A DNA stretch of 64,000 nt. Origin: Coprothermobacter proteolyticus DSM 5265. Lineage in GTDB: Bacteria > Coprothermobacterota > Coprothermobacteria > Coprothermobacterales > Coprothermobacteraceae. Under the pieces are notes generated by a model. That model was not told the DNA's origin and ran no database searches. It saw nothing but the letters and a program-made list of their open reading frames with translations. Both the position numbers and the translations under genes were made by a program. The stretch covers positions 558,001 to 622,000 of the forward strand of contig NC_011295.1 in assembly GCF_000020945.1 (NCBI RefSeq), read 5' to 3'. Positions 1 through 8,424 of this stretch are shown one piece after another. Every line of letters begins with the position of its first letter. The stretch's first letter is position 1.

Positions 1-834
1 GTGGTCAAAGTTCCCAGTGACAACAAAACTGCCATTCAAAGGCTGAACAGCCTGGTTATGAACATGACGACAATGGTGACGACGAACACGCAGCTGAACG
101 GTGCTGCAACCACACCTACTGGTGTTGGTGGCAATGCCACAAACAATGGCAAGAGCGATGATAACAGCAATCCCTTGTTGGTTTTAAATGAGTTGGTCAT
201 CGTGCCACTGCTCTCTCAGCGAGCACTGAATAATTTGGTCAAGAAAGCACAGCAGGATGAGGACTGGGAGGCACATCCGGCACCGCTGAATGAAGGGGAG
301 GAAAAATTTCTAAGGGACTTGCACCATTTCGTGAGCGAAAACGACGTACCGGGTGGCTTCACCCCATATGTGATGAGGAACCAGTCCAGAACGGGAATTG
401 GTTTTCAGCTGGAATGGGCGGGGTTTTACCCCGACTTCATTATTTGGTTGGTCAAGCCAGGTGAGCAGATCATAGTGTTTGTGGACCCACATGGCCTGGT
501 TCACGCTCATGGTCTGGATGACGAGAAAATCAAGTTTTGCTGCAGTGGAATAAAAACCATTGAGAAGCAGCTACGGAAAAGAATGAGGAGTAGCAAAGCT
601 GCAACGCTGGCTCCGCCACCAGGTACTGCGCCAGTTCCGGCCAAGGTAACTCTTGACGCTTTCATCATTTCGACGACGCCCTATGATGTCCTGATCAAAC
701 AGAGGCCCGACATGGATAAACCCAAGGCCTTGTATGAACAGAAGCATGTGTTGTTCCTTGAGGATAAGAGCTGGCCAGGGAAGATGCTTATAAAAGTAGT
801 ATTTGGTGACGACAGCAGCAAAAACGTGTTGTGA
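1..834 (+). CDS. C-terminal part of a type III restriction/helicase-like protein (5' truncated)
   Basis: The reading frame is open from the first base, so the start lies outside the window or at the GTG at position 1; I treat it as 5' partial. Around residues 145-165 it has the YPDFIIWL ... VFVDPHGL pattern that resembles the C-terminal PD-(D/E)xK nuclease segment of type III restriction (Res) and related DEAD-box proteins, in which the second acidic residue is followed by Pro and Gly and the usual Lys is His here. No helicase motifs lie in the visible part. The N-terminal 60 residues are Thr/Asn-rich and look like a linker. Family placement is inference from the motif; the rest of the gene would settle it. 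A short gap of about 48 bp separates it from the acetamidase gene. Confidence 0.55.
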   Translation: MVKVPSDNKTAIQRLNSLVMNMTTMVTTNTQLNGAATTPTGVGGNATNNGKSDDNSNPLLVLNELVIVPLLSQRALNNLVKKAQQDEDWEAHPAPLNEGEEKFLRDLHHFVSENDVPGGFTPYVMRNQSRTGIGFQLEWAGFYPDFIIWLVKPGEQIIVFVDPHGLVHAHGLDDEKIKFCCSGIKTIEKQLRKRMRSSKAATLAPPPGTAPVPAKVTLDAFIISTTPYDVLIKQRPDMDKPKALYEQKHVLFLEDKSWPGKMLIKVVFGDDSSKNVL

Positions 835-882
835 ACAACAAGTTCAAAACATTTGGTAAGAAAAAGAGGAGATGAGACACAA

Positions 883-2190
883 ATGGCAGACAAAGACTTT
901 AAGCCCGTGGTGTTTGTGGACAAATTCACCGAAGGGGTGTTGGATCCCAATGAGGAAATGGAGTATTTTGTTCAAGATGGTGGTTACATTGTGGCAAACA
1001 CGGCTCCTGGTTGTTGGGGTCCCATGTTAACACCCAAGCTAAAAGGCGGACACGAGGTTACCAAGCCCGTCTATGTGGAAGGGGCTGAAGTGGGAGACAG
1101 CGTAGCAATTTACATAAAAGACCTTCAAGTAACTTCCATTGCCACCTCGTCAGGCAAGGATGTGGTCATTGAGGGCAGATATGAAGGGGATCCTTTTGTG
1201 GCTAAACGATGCCCCAGTTGCGGCACGGAAAGACCCGAGACCAGAATAGAAGGTACAGGCCCAGATGCCATACGGTGTGCTGTATGCGGTGCTGATGTGG
1301 CAGCGTTCAAGTTCGAGAACGGTTACACCATTGTGTTTGATCACGAGAAAGGTATTGGAATAACCGTATCCGAGGAAATTGCACGTGCCATTGGAGAGAA
1401 TCCCCGCTACTACATGCAAACGCCTGCAAATTCTGTGCAGAATCCTGTTGTTGTGCTGGCACCGCATGATTTGGTGGGTACTGTGGCAAGAATGCGCCCA
1501 TTCCTGGGACAACTGGGTTCCACACCTTCCATTCCTTTCCCTGATTCTCACAACGCAGGTGATTTTGGCCAACTGCTTATTGGAGCAACCCATGAGTATG
1601 GCATGACCAAAGAACAGTTGGATGAGCACAGAACCGATGGGCACATGGATGTTAACATGACCCGCAAAGGCGCTGTGGTCATTGTACCAGTAAAAGTAAA
1701 GGGCGCAGGCATTTATTTAGGCGATATGCATGCCATGCAGGGTAACGGTGAAATAGCCGGCCATACTACTGACGTTGCAGGCATTGCCACTGTGCAGGTA
1801 AAGGTTCTTAAGGGCGTCACAGTGGAAGGCCCTATCATAGTTCCCAACGAGGATGATCTGCCACCCATGGCAAAACCTTTCACCGATGAAGAAATGGATG
1901 CTGCATATGTTTTAGCTGAGCAGTGGGGACAAAACCAGATTGAAGAAAGTTATCCGTTGTGCTTTGTGGGAACGGGAGCTACCCTAAACGAAGCCACCGA
2001 TAATGGTTTGATGCGTGCTTCAAGGTTCTTGGGTATTCCCTATGCTGAGGTTCTGAACCGAGCTACAATCACCGGAGCCATTGGCATAGGTCGTTTACCT
2101 GGCGTTGCCACGGTGACATTCTTAGTTCCCATGGAACTGCTTGATAAAAAAGGCTTGCTTGATCTTGTACAGGACAAATACGGAGGTTAA
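883..2190 (+). CDS. Acetamidase/formamidase family protein with zinc-ribbon insert
   Basis: A 435-residue member of the FmdA/AmdA family, which hydrolyses formamide or small amides to ammonia and the acid. Family hallmarks seen are GCWGPMLTP near residue 44 and GDMHAMQGNGE in the middle. The ATG at 883 is preferred over an upstream TTG because an aaagaggag ribosome site lies about 10 bp before it. An unusual feature is a pair of CxxC knuckles at Cys110/Cys113 and Cys132/Cys135, a probable structural zinc ribbon inserted in the beta-rich domain. The protein is longer than a typical 300-400 residue formamidase. The true substrate cannot be read from sequence; a role in nitrogen salvage during amino-acid fermentation is inference. 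It ends 92 bp before the convergent esterase. Confidence 0.85.
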   Translation: MADKDFKPVVFVDKFTEGVLDPNEEMEYFVQDGGYIVANTAPGCWGPMLTPKLKGGHEVTKPVYVEGAEVGDSVAIYIKDLQVTSIATSSGKDVVIEGRYEGDPFVAKRCPSCGTERPETRIEGTGPDAIRCAVCGADVAAFKFENGYTIVFDHEKGIGITVSEEIARAIGENPRYYMQTPANSVQNPVVVLAPHDLVGTVARMRPFLGQLGSTPSIPFPDSHNAGDFGQLLIGATHEYGMTKEQLDEHRTDGHMDVNMTRKGAVVIVPVKVKGAGIYLGDMHAMQGNGEIAGHTTDVAGIATVQVKVLKGVTVEGPIIVPNEDDLPPMAKPFTDEEMDAAYVLAEQWGQNQIEESYPLCFVGTGATLNEATDNGLMRASRFLGIPYAEVLNRATITGAIGIGRLPGVATVTFLVPMELLDKKGLLDLVQDKYGG

Positions 2191-2282
2191 TGCCACAGGT
2201 AAGCCTCATTTGTGACGGTTTACACAGTTCATGTAAGGTGGGTTGCGCAGGAGCGTTACCGCACACACACGTTTGTGAGAAG

Positions 2283-3107
2283 TTAACTACTCAGCGCAGC
2301 CCATTTTATGAACTTTTCAAAGTAAATGCGCCAATATTCCTCGCTGTGAGTAGCATCCTTATCCACTACAAAGGTGACGTTTTCACGTCCCAGCTTCTTT
2401 TGAAGAACTTCACACAGCTTCGTGTTCGTACTTAGAAATGCCAGTGCCTCCTCAGGACGTTGCGGATCTGTTATCTCGTTTCCGCCCACATACAGCCATA
2501 CTTTTACTTTGCTTTGCAAATCAAGCCTACTGATGAATTCCACCATGCGGTCATAGGTAAAAAGCAGGGCTGTTGAGAAAGCGCCAACTGTGGAAAACAC
2601 GTTGTTGTATTTGAGCCCCATATACAGGGAAATAAGCCCGCCCAAAGAGCTTCCAGCAATCATGGTGTGCTCTTTGCCAGGTAAGGTTCTAAATTCGCTG
2701 TCAATGACCGGTTTCAAAGTTTCTACGATGAACTCTGAGTACTTGTCGCCTTCACCATCAACCAAGGTGTAATTCCAAGGATTCTCGGGTGTCTCGTAAA
2801 TGCTGCACTGCCAAGGACAGTACTCATCAAGGCGTCGCGTACCCACAGTGCTACTGTCAATGCCCACCACAATAAATGCATACCTTTGGGGGTCCAGTTC
2901 AAAAAGCCTGTCCAGGGTTTGGTTTACCTCCCACGAGAACCCAGACAGCTTGCTTGGTTCAAATAAGTTTTGTCCATCATGCATGTACAATACAGGGTAG
3001 CGTCTACTCAAGTTTACAAAGTAATCGGGTGGAAGGTAAATCCTAACGTTTCTGTCCCGGTTAAGCTGTGGCATGTGCGCGCGTATGGTCATCAGTCTCT
3101 CAGGCAT
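2283..3107 (-). CDS. Putative esterase, alpha/beta hydrolase (esterase D family)
   Basis: A 274-residue alpha/beta hydrolase of the putative esterase family (PF00756; enterochelin esterase/S-formylglutathione hydrolase-like). The nucleophile elbow GSSLGG puts the catalytic Ser at about residue 154. The early strand ends in YMHDGQNLF, a hallmark of this family, and a late His (THSEEYW) is in the right place for the triad. The ATG at 3107 is chosen over an upstream TTG because ggaaagg lies about 8 bases before it. No signal peptide is seen, so it is probably cytoplasmic. Substrate unknown; related proteins hydrolyse carbohydrate esters or siderophores. It is transcribed towards the acetamidase gene and away from the nuclease gene. 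Confidence 0.85.
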   Translation of the reverse strand: MPERLMTIRAHMPQLNRDRNVRIYLPPDYFVNLSRRYPVLYMHDGQNLFEPSKLSGFSWEVNQTLDRLFELDPQRYAFIVVGIDSSTVGTRRLDEYCPWQCSIYETPENPWNYTLVDGEGDKYSEFIVETLKPVIDSEFRTLPGKEHTMIAGSSLGGLISLYMGLKYNNVFSTVGAFSTALLFTYDRMVEFISRLDLQSKVKVWLYVGGNEITDPQRPEEALAFLSTNTKLCEVLQKKLGRENVTFVVDKDATHSEEYWRIYFEKFIKWAALSS

Positions 3108-3240
3108 CTTAAGCGCCTTCCTTTCCAAACTAAAGAATACGAGTCTTTCAGCTTACTCTATTGAAAAGCATATTATCATTTCATGTTCCTCTTTGCCAGA
3201 GCGCAAGTTTTCTTTGTAAGCTAAAATATGATAAAGAACT

Positions 3241-3269
3241 CCGAATATTGCATTGAGTGTTGTATTCGG
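3241..3269. repeat. Inverted repeat upstream of the DUF91-like nuclease gene
   Basis: CCGAATA (3241-3247) and TATTCGG (3263-3269) form a perfect 7-bp inverted repeat with a 15-base gap. It lies 23 bp before the nuclease start and between two divergent genes. It could be an operator or a hairpin in the leader. No T-run follows, so it is not a terminator. Confidence 0.4.
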
Positions 3270-3292
3270 CTGCAAGGGGGAGGGATGGTTAT

Positions 3293-4210
3293 ATGCCACT
3301 CTATGAAATAAAAGATGGAAAACTAAAGCCCATTAAGGAAGAAGATTTCAAGTTGGAGAAAGACTTGCAGAAACTATGTGATGATAATCTTGAGACATTG
3401 TTTAGTTTGGAGCTGGTAAAGAGTCAATTCGCCATCGAGAACTTTAGAATCGACACATTAGCATTTGACGAGGAAACTAAAGCGTTTGTTGTAATTGAGT
3501 ATAAAAAAGGTGAGAACTTCAGCGTTATTGACCAAGGTTACACGTATTTGTCTTTGGTGCTCAATAACAAAGCAGAGTGTGTCTTAGCGTATCAGGAGGC
3601 TTTTGATAAGTCCTTGAGAAAAACCGAAGTGGAGTGGTCGCAGACCAGGGTAATTTTCGTTTCCCCTTATTTTACTACTTACCAGATTAACTCGATTAAC
3701 TTTAAGGATTTGCCTATTGAGTTGTGGAAGGTAAAAAGGTACTCGAACAACACAGTTTTGGTAGAACAGGTTGAACCAGCCCGTGCAAATGAGTCTATAA
3801 AAGTAATTGCTAAGGAAGGCAGCACGGCGAGGCCAACGGCGCCCGAGGAAGTAAGAACATATACTGAAGAGGACCTCTTAGCTAGGGCTTCAGAATCGAC
3901 GAAAGAGCTATACGAACGACTCAAAGAACGGATTTTGCAGCTGGGTGATGTCAAGGTTAAGGTGACGAAGTTGTACATTGCTTTTGTTGCAGCAACTAAC
4001 TTTGCCGATGTGGAGGTGCAGAGGAAAGGTTTGAAGGTTTTCTTAAATATGAGGAAGGGTGAACTCAATGATCCTATGAGTAAGGCTCGCGACGTATCAA
4101 CGATAGGGCATTGGGGCAACGGAGATTACGAGATTAGGGTTGACACTGATACGGATCTGGATTACGTAATGTACCTCATTAAGCAGTCTTACGAAAGGAA
4201 TAGGGCTTAG
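3293..4210 (+). CDS. DUF91/DUF5655-like PD-(D/E)xK nuclease family protein
   Basis: A 305-residue protein with a probable restriction-endonuclease-like core. RIDTLAF places Asp54 and VVIEYKK places Glu69 and Lys71, the spacing of a PD-(D/E)xK active site as in the NucS/DUF91 group. The C-terminal third (about residues 190-305) matches the DUF5655 type of domain, rich in charged residues and ending in a repeated VDTDTDLDYV strand. A hydrophilic linker joins the two. The ATG at 3293 follows a ggggaggg ribosome site. Such proteins occur singly in many bacteria and are suspected of DNA repair or defence roles; the target is unknown. There is no partner methylase or helicase beside it. Confidence 0.7.
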   Translation: MPLYEIKDGKLKPIKEEDFKLEKDLQKLCDDNLETLFSLELVKSQFAIENFRIDTLAFDEETKAFVVIEYKKGENFSVIDQGYTYLSLVLNNKAECVLAYQEAFDKSLRKTEVEWSQTRVIFVSPYFTTYQINSINFKDLPIELWKVKRYSNNTVLVEQVEPARANESIKVIAKEGSTARPTAPEEVRTYTEEDLLARASESTKELYERLKERILQLGDVKVKVTKLYIAFVAATNFADVEVQRKGLKVFLNMRKGELNDPMSKARDVSTIGHWGNGDYEIRVDTDTDLDYVMYLIKQSYERNRA

Positions 4211-4224
4211 CCTTTTTGTGCCTC

Positions 4225-4254
4225 TTGCTGTACAATACTATTGTTTGCTAAAAT
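4225..4254 (+). promoter_or_regulatory. Promoter of the rpsF operon
   Basis: TTGCTG (4225-4230), an 18-bp spacer and TAAAAT (4249-4254) form a plausible housekeeping promoter about 95 bp before rpsF, leaving room for the structured leader at 4297-4348. Confidence 0.55.
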
Positions 4255-4296
4255 AATTGTTTAGCAACACATAAATGAAGGACAAAGAAAAACAAA

Positions 4297-4348
4297 CCCT
4301 GCTTTCCCAAATTCACAAGAGAAGGGGAAAGCTGCTATGACCGAAGGG
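4297..4348 (+). promoter_or_regulatory. Probable S6:S18-binding autoregulatory leader of rpsF
   Basis: GCTTTCCC (4301-4308) pairs perfectly with GGGAAAGC (4325-4332), closing a 16-base loop. An outer helix CCCT (4297-4300) with AGGG (4345-4348) encloses a 12-base 3'-side bulge that contains ACCGA. A bulged hairpin with CCG in the bulge is the published form of the S6:S18 mRNA operator. The outer helix uses part of the AGGGAGG ribosome site of rpsF, so binding would hide it. The pairing is visible; the function is inferred from the known operator class and from rpsF and rpsR being in this operon. Confidence 0.6.
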
Positions 4349-4356
4349 AGGATTTT

Positions 4357-4641
4357 ATGAACAGAAAGTACGAACTCATGGTTATTTACAGGGCCGAAGA
4401 TGACAACGGCTACCAAGAAGGCAACGACTGGGTTACCGAAAAGGTGCAGTCGTACCAAGGGCAAGTAACTAAGTTAGACCCTTGGGGTCTTAGACGACTA
4501 GCTTATCCCATTGAAAAGCGTACACAGGCTTATTACAGCGTATTTCAGATTGAGTTGCCTGTGGAAAACCTGGATGAATTTTCTCAGGACTTAAAAGTGG
4601 ATGAGAGAATTCTCCGGTTCATGATTACTAGAGGCGAGTGA
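4357..4641 (+). CDS. rpsF: Ribosomal protein bS6
   Basis: A 94-residue S6, a 30S platform protein that binds 16S rRNA together with S18. The protein opens with the typical RKYELMVIYR strand and contains the LRRLAYPIEK segment found in all S6 proteins; it has no C-terminal acidic tail, so it is close to the minimal family length. The ATG follows agggagg at good spacing. It is the first gene of rpsF-ssb-rpsR-yybS-rplI-dnaB, an order close to that of Bacillus and relatives. The upstream leader probably allows repression by the S6:S18 complex. Confidence 0.97.
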   Translation: MNRKYELMVIYRAEDDNGYQEGNDWVTEKVQSYQGQVTKLDPWGLRRLAYPIEKRTQAYYSVFQIELPVENLDEFSQDLKVDERILRFMITRGE

Positions 4642-4644
4642 GAA

Positions 4645-5133
4645 GTGCTGAATAAAGTGCTGCTGATCGGGCGGTTAACAACCGATCCTGTGATTAAAGC
4701 TTTGCCCAGTGGGAAGAGAGTGGCTAATTTTACATTAGCCATTGACAACCCGGGTAAGGACCAATCGGGAGCTCCGCTCCCAGCTGATTTTATCGATTGT
4801 GTGGCCTACAGCGACAATTTGGTGCGCTTGTTGGACCTTTATGTGAGAAAGGGTCGCTTAATTTTTGCTGAAGGCCGGTTGCGCATTAGAAGTTACACCG
4901 ATCGTAACGGTATAAGAAGAAGGACTTCAGAAGTTGTCCTTTCCACGATTCAGTTTTTGGATTCCAAGAAAGACGCTCAGCAAAGTTCCACTGGCGTGAG
5001 CACGGGAAGTAGTGTGAAGGGCACGGAAGATGTGGACGCCATGGACATTTTGAACGAAGTGGAATCCAAGCTGCAGGAACAGGATTCTGACGATCTGGTG
5101 GACTTGGATGAAAACTTTGACGTTCCATTTTAG
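4645..5133 (+). CDS. ssb: Single-stranded DNA-binding protein
   Basis: A 162-residue SSB. The N-terminal 105 residues form the OB fold (LNKVLLIGRLTTDP, DFIDCVAYSDN, GRLIFAEGRLR), followed by a Ser/Gly/Asp-rich disordered linker and a C-terminal acidic tip ending DVPF, the peptide that docks replication and repair proteins. The GTG start lies 3 bases after the rpsF stop, so the two genes are translated together. It coats single-stranded DNA during replication, repair and recombination, and probably also during DNA uptake given the com genes downstream. Confidence 0.95.
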   Translation: MLNKVLLIGRLTTDPVIKALPSGKRVANFTLAIDNPGKDQSGAPLPADFIDCVAYSDNLVRLLDLYVRKGRLIFAEGRLRIRSYTDRNGIRRRTSEVVLSTIQFLDSKKDAQQSSTGVSTGSSVKGTEDVDAMDILNEVESKLQEQDSDDLVDLDENFDVPF

Positions 5134-5146
5134 TTTGGACAACTTC

Positions 5147-5161
5147 GATGCGCTGCGCATC
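5147..5161 (+). repeat. Short palindrome between ssb and rpsR
   Basis: GATGCGC-T-GCGCATC is a perfect 7+1+7 palindrome in the 92-bp gap between ssb and rpsR. As RNA it would fold with a 3-base loop. No T-run follows. It may tune rpsR translation or mRNA decay; no function can be assigned. Confidence 0.35.
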
Positions 5162-5225
5162 TCAATTGCTCGTGCAACGCACAATTACACAATTAAGAAG
5201 AAGATTATTCGGAGGTGAATAAGTA

Positions 5226-5450
5226 ATGCCAGTACAGAGAAAAAGAAGAATAAAACTGTGCCCACTTTGCGCAGATGGCGTAAGGGAAGTTGATTATAAG
5301 GACGTAAACCGCCTGAGAAGGTTCACTTCTGACAGAGGTAAAATTCTGCCTCGCAGGGTAACTGGGGTTTGCGCCTTTCATCAAAGGTCACTTTCTAGAG
5401 CCATTAAAAGGGCACGGGAAATGGCTCTGCTGCCTTACGTGATGCAGTAA
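5226..5450 (+). CDS. rpsR: Ribosomal protein bS18
   Basis: A 74-residue S18. It has the family core IDYKD-like [12 protein letters not shown], the [12 protein letters not shown] segment and the C-terminal [14 protein letters not shown] helix. CPLC near residue 12 and CAFHQ near residue 51 give the zinc-binding (C+) form. An ATG with ggaggtg about 5 bases upstream is clear. S18 pairs with S6 on the 30S platform and, as a complex, is the likely repressor acting on the leader at 4297-4348. Confidence 0.97.
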   Translation: MPVQRKRRIKLCPLCADGVREVDYKDVNRLRRFTSDRGKILPRRVTGVCAFHQRSLSRAIKRAREMALLPYVMQ

Positions 5451-5583
5451 ATGATACCCATCAGATTAAAGTGTTTTGAAGACGAAGACGAGAGCGCAGG
5501 AGTAAGGGTAGGGCTACGTAGGTGGATAATGCTCGCAGCATGCACGTACATGATCGAACATGACTGAGTAAAGGTACCGTGTG

Positions 5584-6582
5584 ATGAGACAAGATTCTAC
5601 AAAGGCTATTGTGGAGAGCGGGCTTATGTCCGCTCTTGCTGTTATATTGGTGCTCATGGGATGGTACCTTCCCGTGGTGGGTGCCCTCATAAGTTTGATT
5701 GCGCCGCTGCCATTTTTGGTTGTGTCTGCTAAACACGGGCTGCGCTACGGTGCCATCACGGTGGCTGTGTCGGCACTTATAAGTTACTTTCTTACGGGAG
5801 ATCCGCTAATCATTGTTAGTGTGGTGCTCTCTTTGGGAAGCATTGGCTTGGCTCTGGGCTGGGCAGTCTCTCATGGTTACAGTGCTGAGCGCACCCTGCT
5901 CTTGGGGGCCGCGGTCTTTGTGATTGTGACAACGCTAATACTTTATGGATCTCAGCTCATTCTCCACCAAAACATTTTGAAGGAAATGGCTGATGTGATG
6001 AGGCAGTCTGCGTCCATGCTTGAGAGCCGGTTTGCGGGTACTGGCACAGCAACTGGAGGCATGACTGCCACCACTGCCACAACCGCCACTGGGGCTACTA
6101 GCACAGCTACTTCTTCTTTGAAAGGCATCGCCGAAAGCTACAAGCAGTATGCAGATACGCTGGAAAGTGGTTTAATGACGCCAGCGTTGATTCTTTTAGG
6201 AAGCGTGCTCTTGGCTTTTTACAACTACATCATACTGAAGCCCTTTGCTCAAAGGCTGGGTGTGGCTTTACCAAATTTACCAACCATGCAGGAGATAAGG
6301 TTGCCTGCGCTGGGGGTTTGGTTTATTCCTGCAGCGCTTCTGCTTATGGTGATTAAGTCTTCCTACACTGCGTTTTTGGGATTCAACCTTTATGTGATTG
6401 GATTGTATTATTTGATTTTCTGCGGCATGTTCTACTTGTGCAGGATTCTTTTAGGTGAGAAAGACAATAAATTTGTCAAAGCATTGTTCATAATTGGGCT
6501 TGTCTTTCCTTACTTCCCGCAGGTGTATTTCCTGTTTGGCATTTACGACTGCATAATGAGGTTATTACGAAGGGAGGGGTGA
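5584..6582 (+). CDS. YybS/DUF2232 family polytopic membrane protein
   Basis: A 332-residue integral membrane protein with about eight hydrophobic segments, four in the N-terminal 130 residues and four in the C-terminal 140. They are separated by a soluble stretch that includes a Thr/Ala/Gly low-complexity insert at about residues 150-180. The pattern and its place between rpsR and rplI match the DUF2232 (YybS) family of Firmicutes. The biochemical role of that family is not established. An adjacent GTG at 5581 could also serve as start. It ends 6 bp before rplI. Confidence 0.75.
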   Translation: MRQDSTKAIVESGLMSALAVILVLMGWYLPVVGALISLIAPLPFLVVSAKHGLRYGAITVAVSALISYFLTGDPLIIVSVVLSLGSIGLALGWAVSHGYSAERTLLLGAAVFVIVTTLILYGSQLILHQNILKEMADVMRQSASMLESRFAGTGTATGGMTATTATTATGATSTATSSLKGIAESYKQYADTLESGLMTPALILLGSVLLAFYNYIILKPFAQRLGVALPNLPTMQEIRLPALGVWFIPAALLLMVIKSSYTAFLGFNLYVIGLYYLIFCGMFYLCRILLGEKDNKFVKALFIIGLVFPYFPQVYFLFGIYDCIMRLLRREG

Positions 6583-6588
6583 ATACCG

Positions 6589-7035
6589 GTGAAAGTATAT
6601 TTACTTCAAGATTTACCAGGTACGGGAAAAAAAGGACAAATTGTTGATGTTGCTGAAGGCTATGCTCGTAACTACCTGTTCAAGAACAACTTAGCGATCT
6701 TGGCTGACGAAAAACTCATTGAACAGGTGAAAAAGCGCGAAGAGCGTGAGCAAAGAAAAGAGGAAGAACGCTATCAGAAAGCTTTGGATTTAAAGAAGGA
6801 ACTAGAAGGAAAAGCAGTAGTAGTAAAAGCACCAGGTGGCGAAACAGGAAAGCTGTACGGGGCTGTTACTACAAGACAAATAGCTCATGCACTAAAAGAG
6901 CAGTTAAAGCTGGAAGTGGACAGCAAAGACATAAACATGCCGGATCCCATAAAGAGCGTGGGGGTCTATGATGTTGACATACACCTGTTCAAGGACGTAT
7001 GGGCAACTGTGAAGGTGAAAGTGGAGAAAGAATGA
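6589..7035 (+). CDS. rplI: Ribosomal protein bL9
   Basis: A 148-residue L9 of normal length. The N-terminal domain carries [18 protein letters not shown] and the [10 protein letters not shown] rRNA-binding loop; a long charged helix (about 42-76) joins it to the C-terminal domain that contains GKLYGAVTT. It uses a GTG start closely behind an agggagggg ribosome site within the yybS stop region. L9 binds 23S rRNA at the base of the L1 stalk and helps keep the reading frame. Confidence 0.96.
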   Translation: MKVYLLQDLPGTGKKGQIVDVAEGYARNYLFKNNLAILADEKLIEQVKKREEREQRKEEERYQKALDLKKELEGKAVVVKAPGGETGKLYGAVTTRQIAHALKEQLKLEVDSKDINMPDPIKSVGVYDVDIHLFKDVWATVKVKVEKE

Positions 7036-7053
7036 GAAAGAGAATGAGAGAAA

Positions 7054-8424
7054 ATGATTAACGAATCTTCATTTGGGATGCCTTATTCTCACGAGGCAGA
7101 AGTTTCGGTACTCGGTTCCTGCCTCATTAATAAGGACGCTCTTGCAGAAGTAGCAGGCTCACTTTTGCCTGAAGATTTTTACGAAGAGCGTCACAAGATC
7201 TTATTTCAGGTCATGACCCAGATGTATGAAGAGGGCATTCCTGTGGATTTGGTCACCTTCGTGGAAAGGCTTAAACGGGATAACCTGCTGGATGTGGTAG
7301 GTGGGCAGGAGTACGTAGCGCAGGTGGCTTCGTCAGTTTATACCGCTGCAAACGTGGGTACTTATGCAAAGCTGGTAAAGGAACGATCTCTGCAACGTTC
7401 GTTAATCAGAGTTGGCACGGAAATTGCACGCTTGGGTTACACTGGCAAGAATATCGAAGAGGATTTAGATAAGGCACAGCAATTGGTGTTTAGCCTTTCC
7501 ATGTGGAAATACATGAAGTCGGCAACGCCAGTGAGCGAGCTGGTCAAGAGGTACTACTCACTCATTGAAGAAAGATATGCTCAGAGAAGCCGCGTAACAG
7601 GTTACCCCACCGGTTTGCAGAAGTTGGACGAGCTTTTGACGGGATTTCAAAGGTCGGATCTGCTTATCTTGGCTGCGCGCCCCGGCATGGGTAAAACGGC
7701 CTTTGCTCTGAACGTGGCGACTTACATGTCCATGGAAGAAGAAATACCAGTGCTGTTTTTCTCTTTGGAAATGTCTGCAACGCAGCTTGTGCAGCGTCTG
7801 TTGTCTGCTGTATCCAATGTGCCTTCCCAAAAACTGAAAACAGGTTACTTAGCTACGGAAGACTTCGATGCACTGCGTATTGCCATGTCACGTCTGGAAG
7901 ATGCTCCTCTGTGGATAGATGAATCTCCCGGATTATCGGTTTTGGAAATAAGATCCAGAGCCAGAAGAGCAGTGGCAGAACTGGGCATTAAGATGATCAT
8001 TATTGACTACTTGCAGCTTATAAGGTTGGGTCAGAACGTGGATAACCGGGTTCAGGAAGTTTCTGAGATTACCCGTTCTTTAAAGAATCTTGCGCGGGAA
8101 CTGGATATACCGCTTTTGGTGCTGTCGCAGCTGAGCCGAGCTGTGGAACAAAGGGCGGACAAACGTCCACAGCTGAGTGACTTAAGGGAAAGCGGTAGCA
8201 TTGAGCAGGATGCCGATGTGGTAATGTTTCTTTACAGCGAGGATTATTACAAGCAGCAAAAGGGACTTCGCCCAGAAAACTCCACAGTGGAACTGGTGGT
8301 TGCTAAACACAGGAATGGTCCCACGGGCGAAGTAAAATTAATGTTTAGAAAGGATATTGGCAGATTCTATTCGCTTGAGGAGAATGTTTGGGGTGATGAA
8401 GGTGCGGCAGTCAGCGAAGAATAA
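7054..8424 (+). CDS. dnaB: Replicative DNA helicase DnaB
   Basis: A 456-residue DnaB-type hexameric helicase. The N-terminal helical domain begins [15 protein letters not shown]; the RecA-like domain has Walker [10 protein letters not shown] at about residue 208, Walker [10 protein letters not shown] at about 310, and the family motif [11 protein letters not shown] with [14 protein letters not shown] near the end. All key residues are present and no intein interrupts the gene. The ATG at 7054 follows an agagaatgagag site. It unwinds the lagging-strand template at the fork. The coding end overlaps the start of leuS. Confidence 0.97.
   Translation: MINESSFGMPYSHEAEVSVLGSCLINKDALAEVAGSLLPEDFYEERHKILFQVMTQMYEEGIPVDLVTFVERLKRDNLLDVVGGQEYVAQVASSVYTAANVGTYAKLVKERSLQRSLIRVGTEIARLGYTGKNIEEDLDKAQQLVFSLSMWKYMKSATPVSELVKRYYSLIEERYAQRSRVTGYPTGLQKLDELLTGFQRSDLLILAARPGMGKTAFALNVATYMSMEEEIPVLFFSLEMSATQLVQRLLSAVSNVPSQKLKTGYLATEDFDALRIAMSRLEDAPLWIDESPGLSVLEIRSRARRAVAELGIKMIIIDYLQLIRLGQNVDNRVQEVSEITRSLKNLARELDIPLLVLSQLSRAVEQRADKRPQLSDLRESGSIEQDADVVMFLYSEDYYKQQKGLRPENSTVELVVAKHRNGPTGEVKLMFRKDIGRFYSLEENVWGDEGAAVSEE

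Noticed and set aside
2190-2435. Plus-strand open frame of 81 codons after the acetamidase gene
   Set aside because: Two thirds of it is antisense to the esterase end, and there is no ribosome site or motif.
5451-5580. 130-bp gap between rpsR and the yybS-like gene as a possible small RNA
   Set aside because: Only short imperfect palindromes, no promoter plus terminator pair. Nothing I can support.
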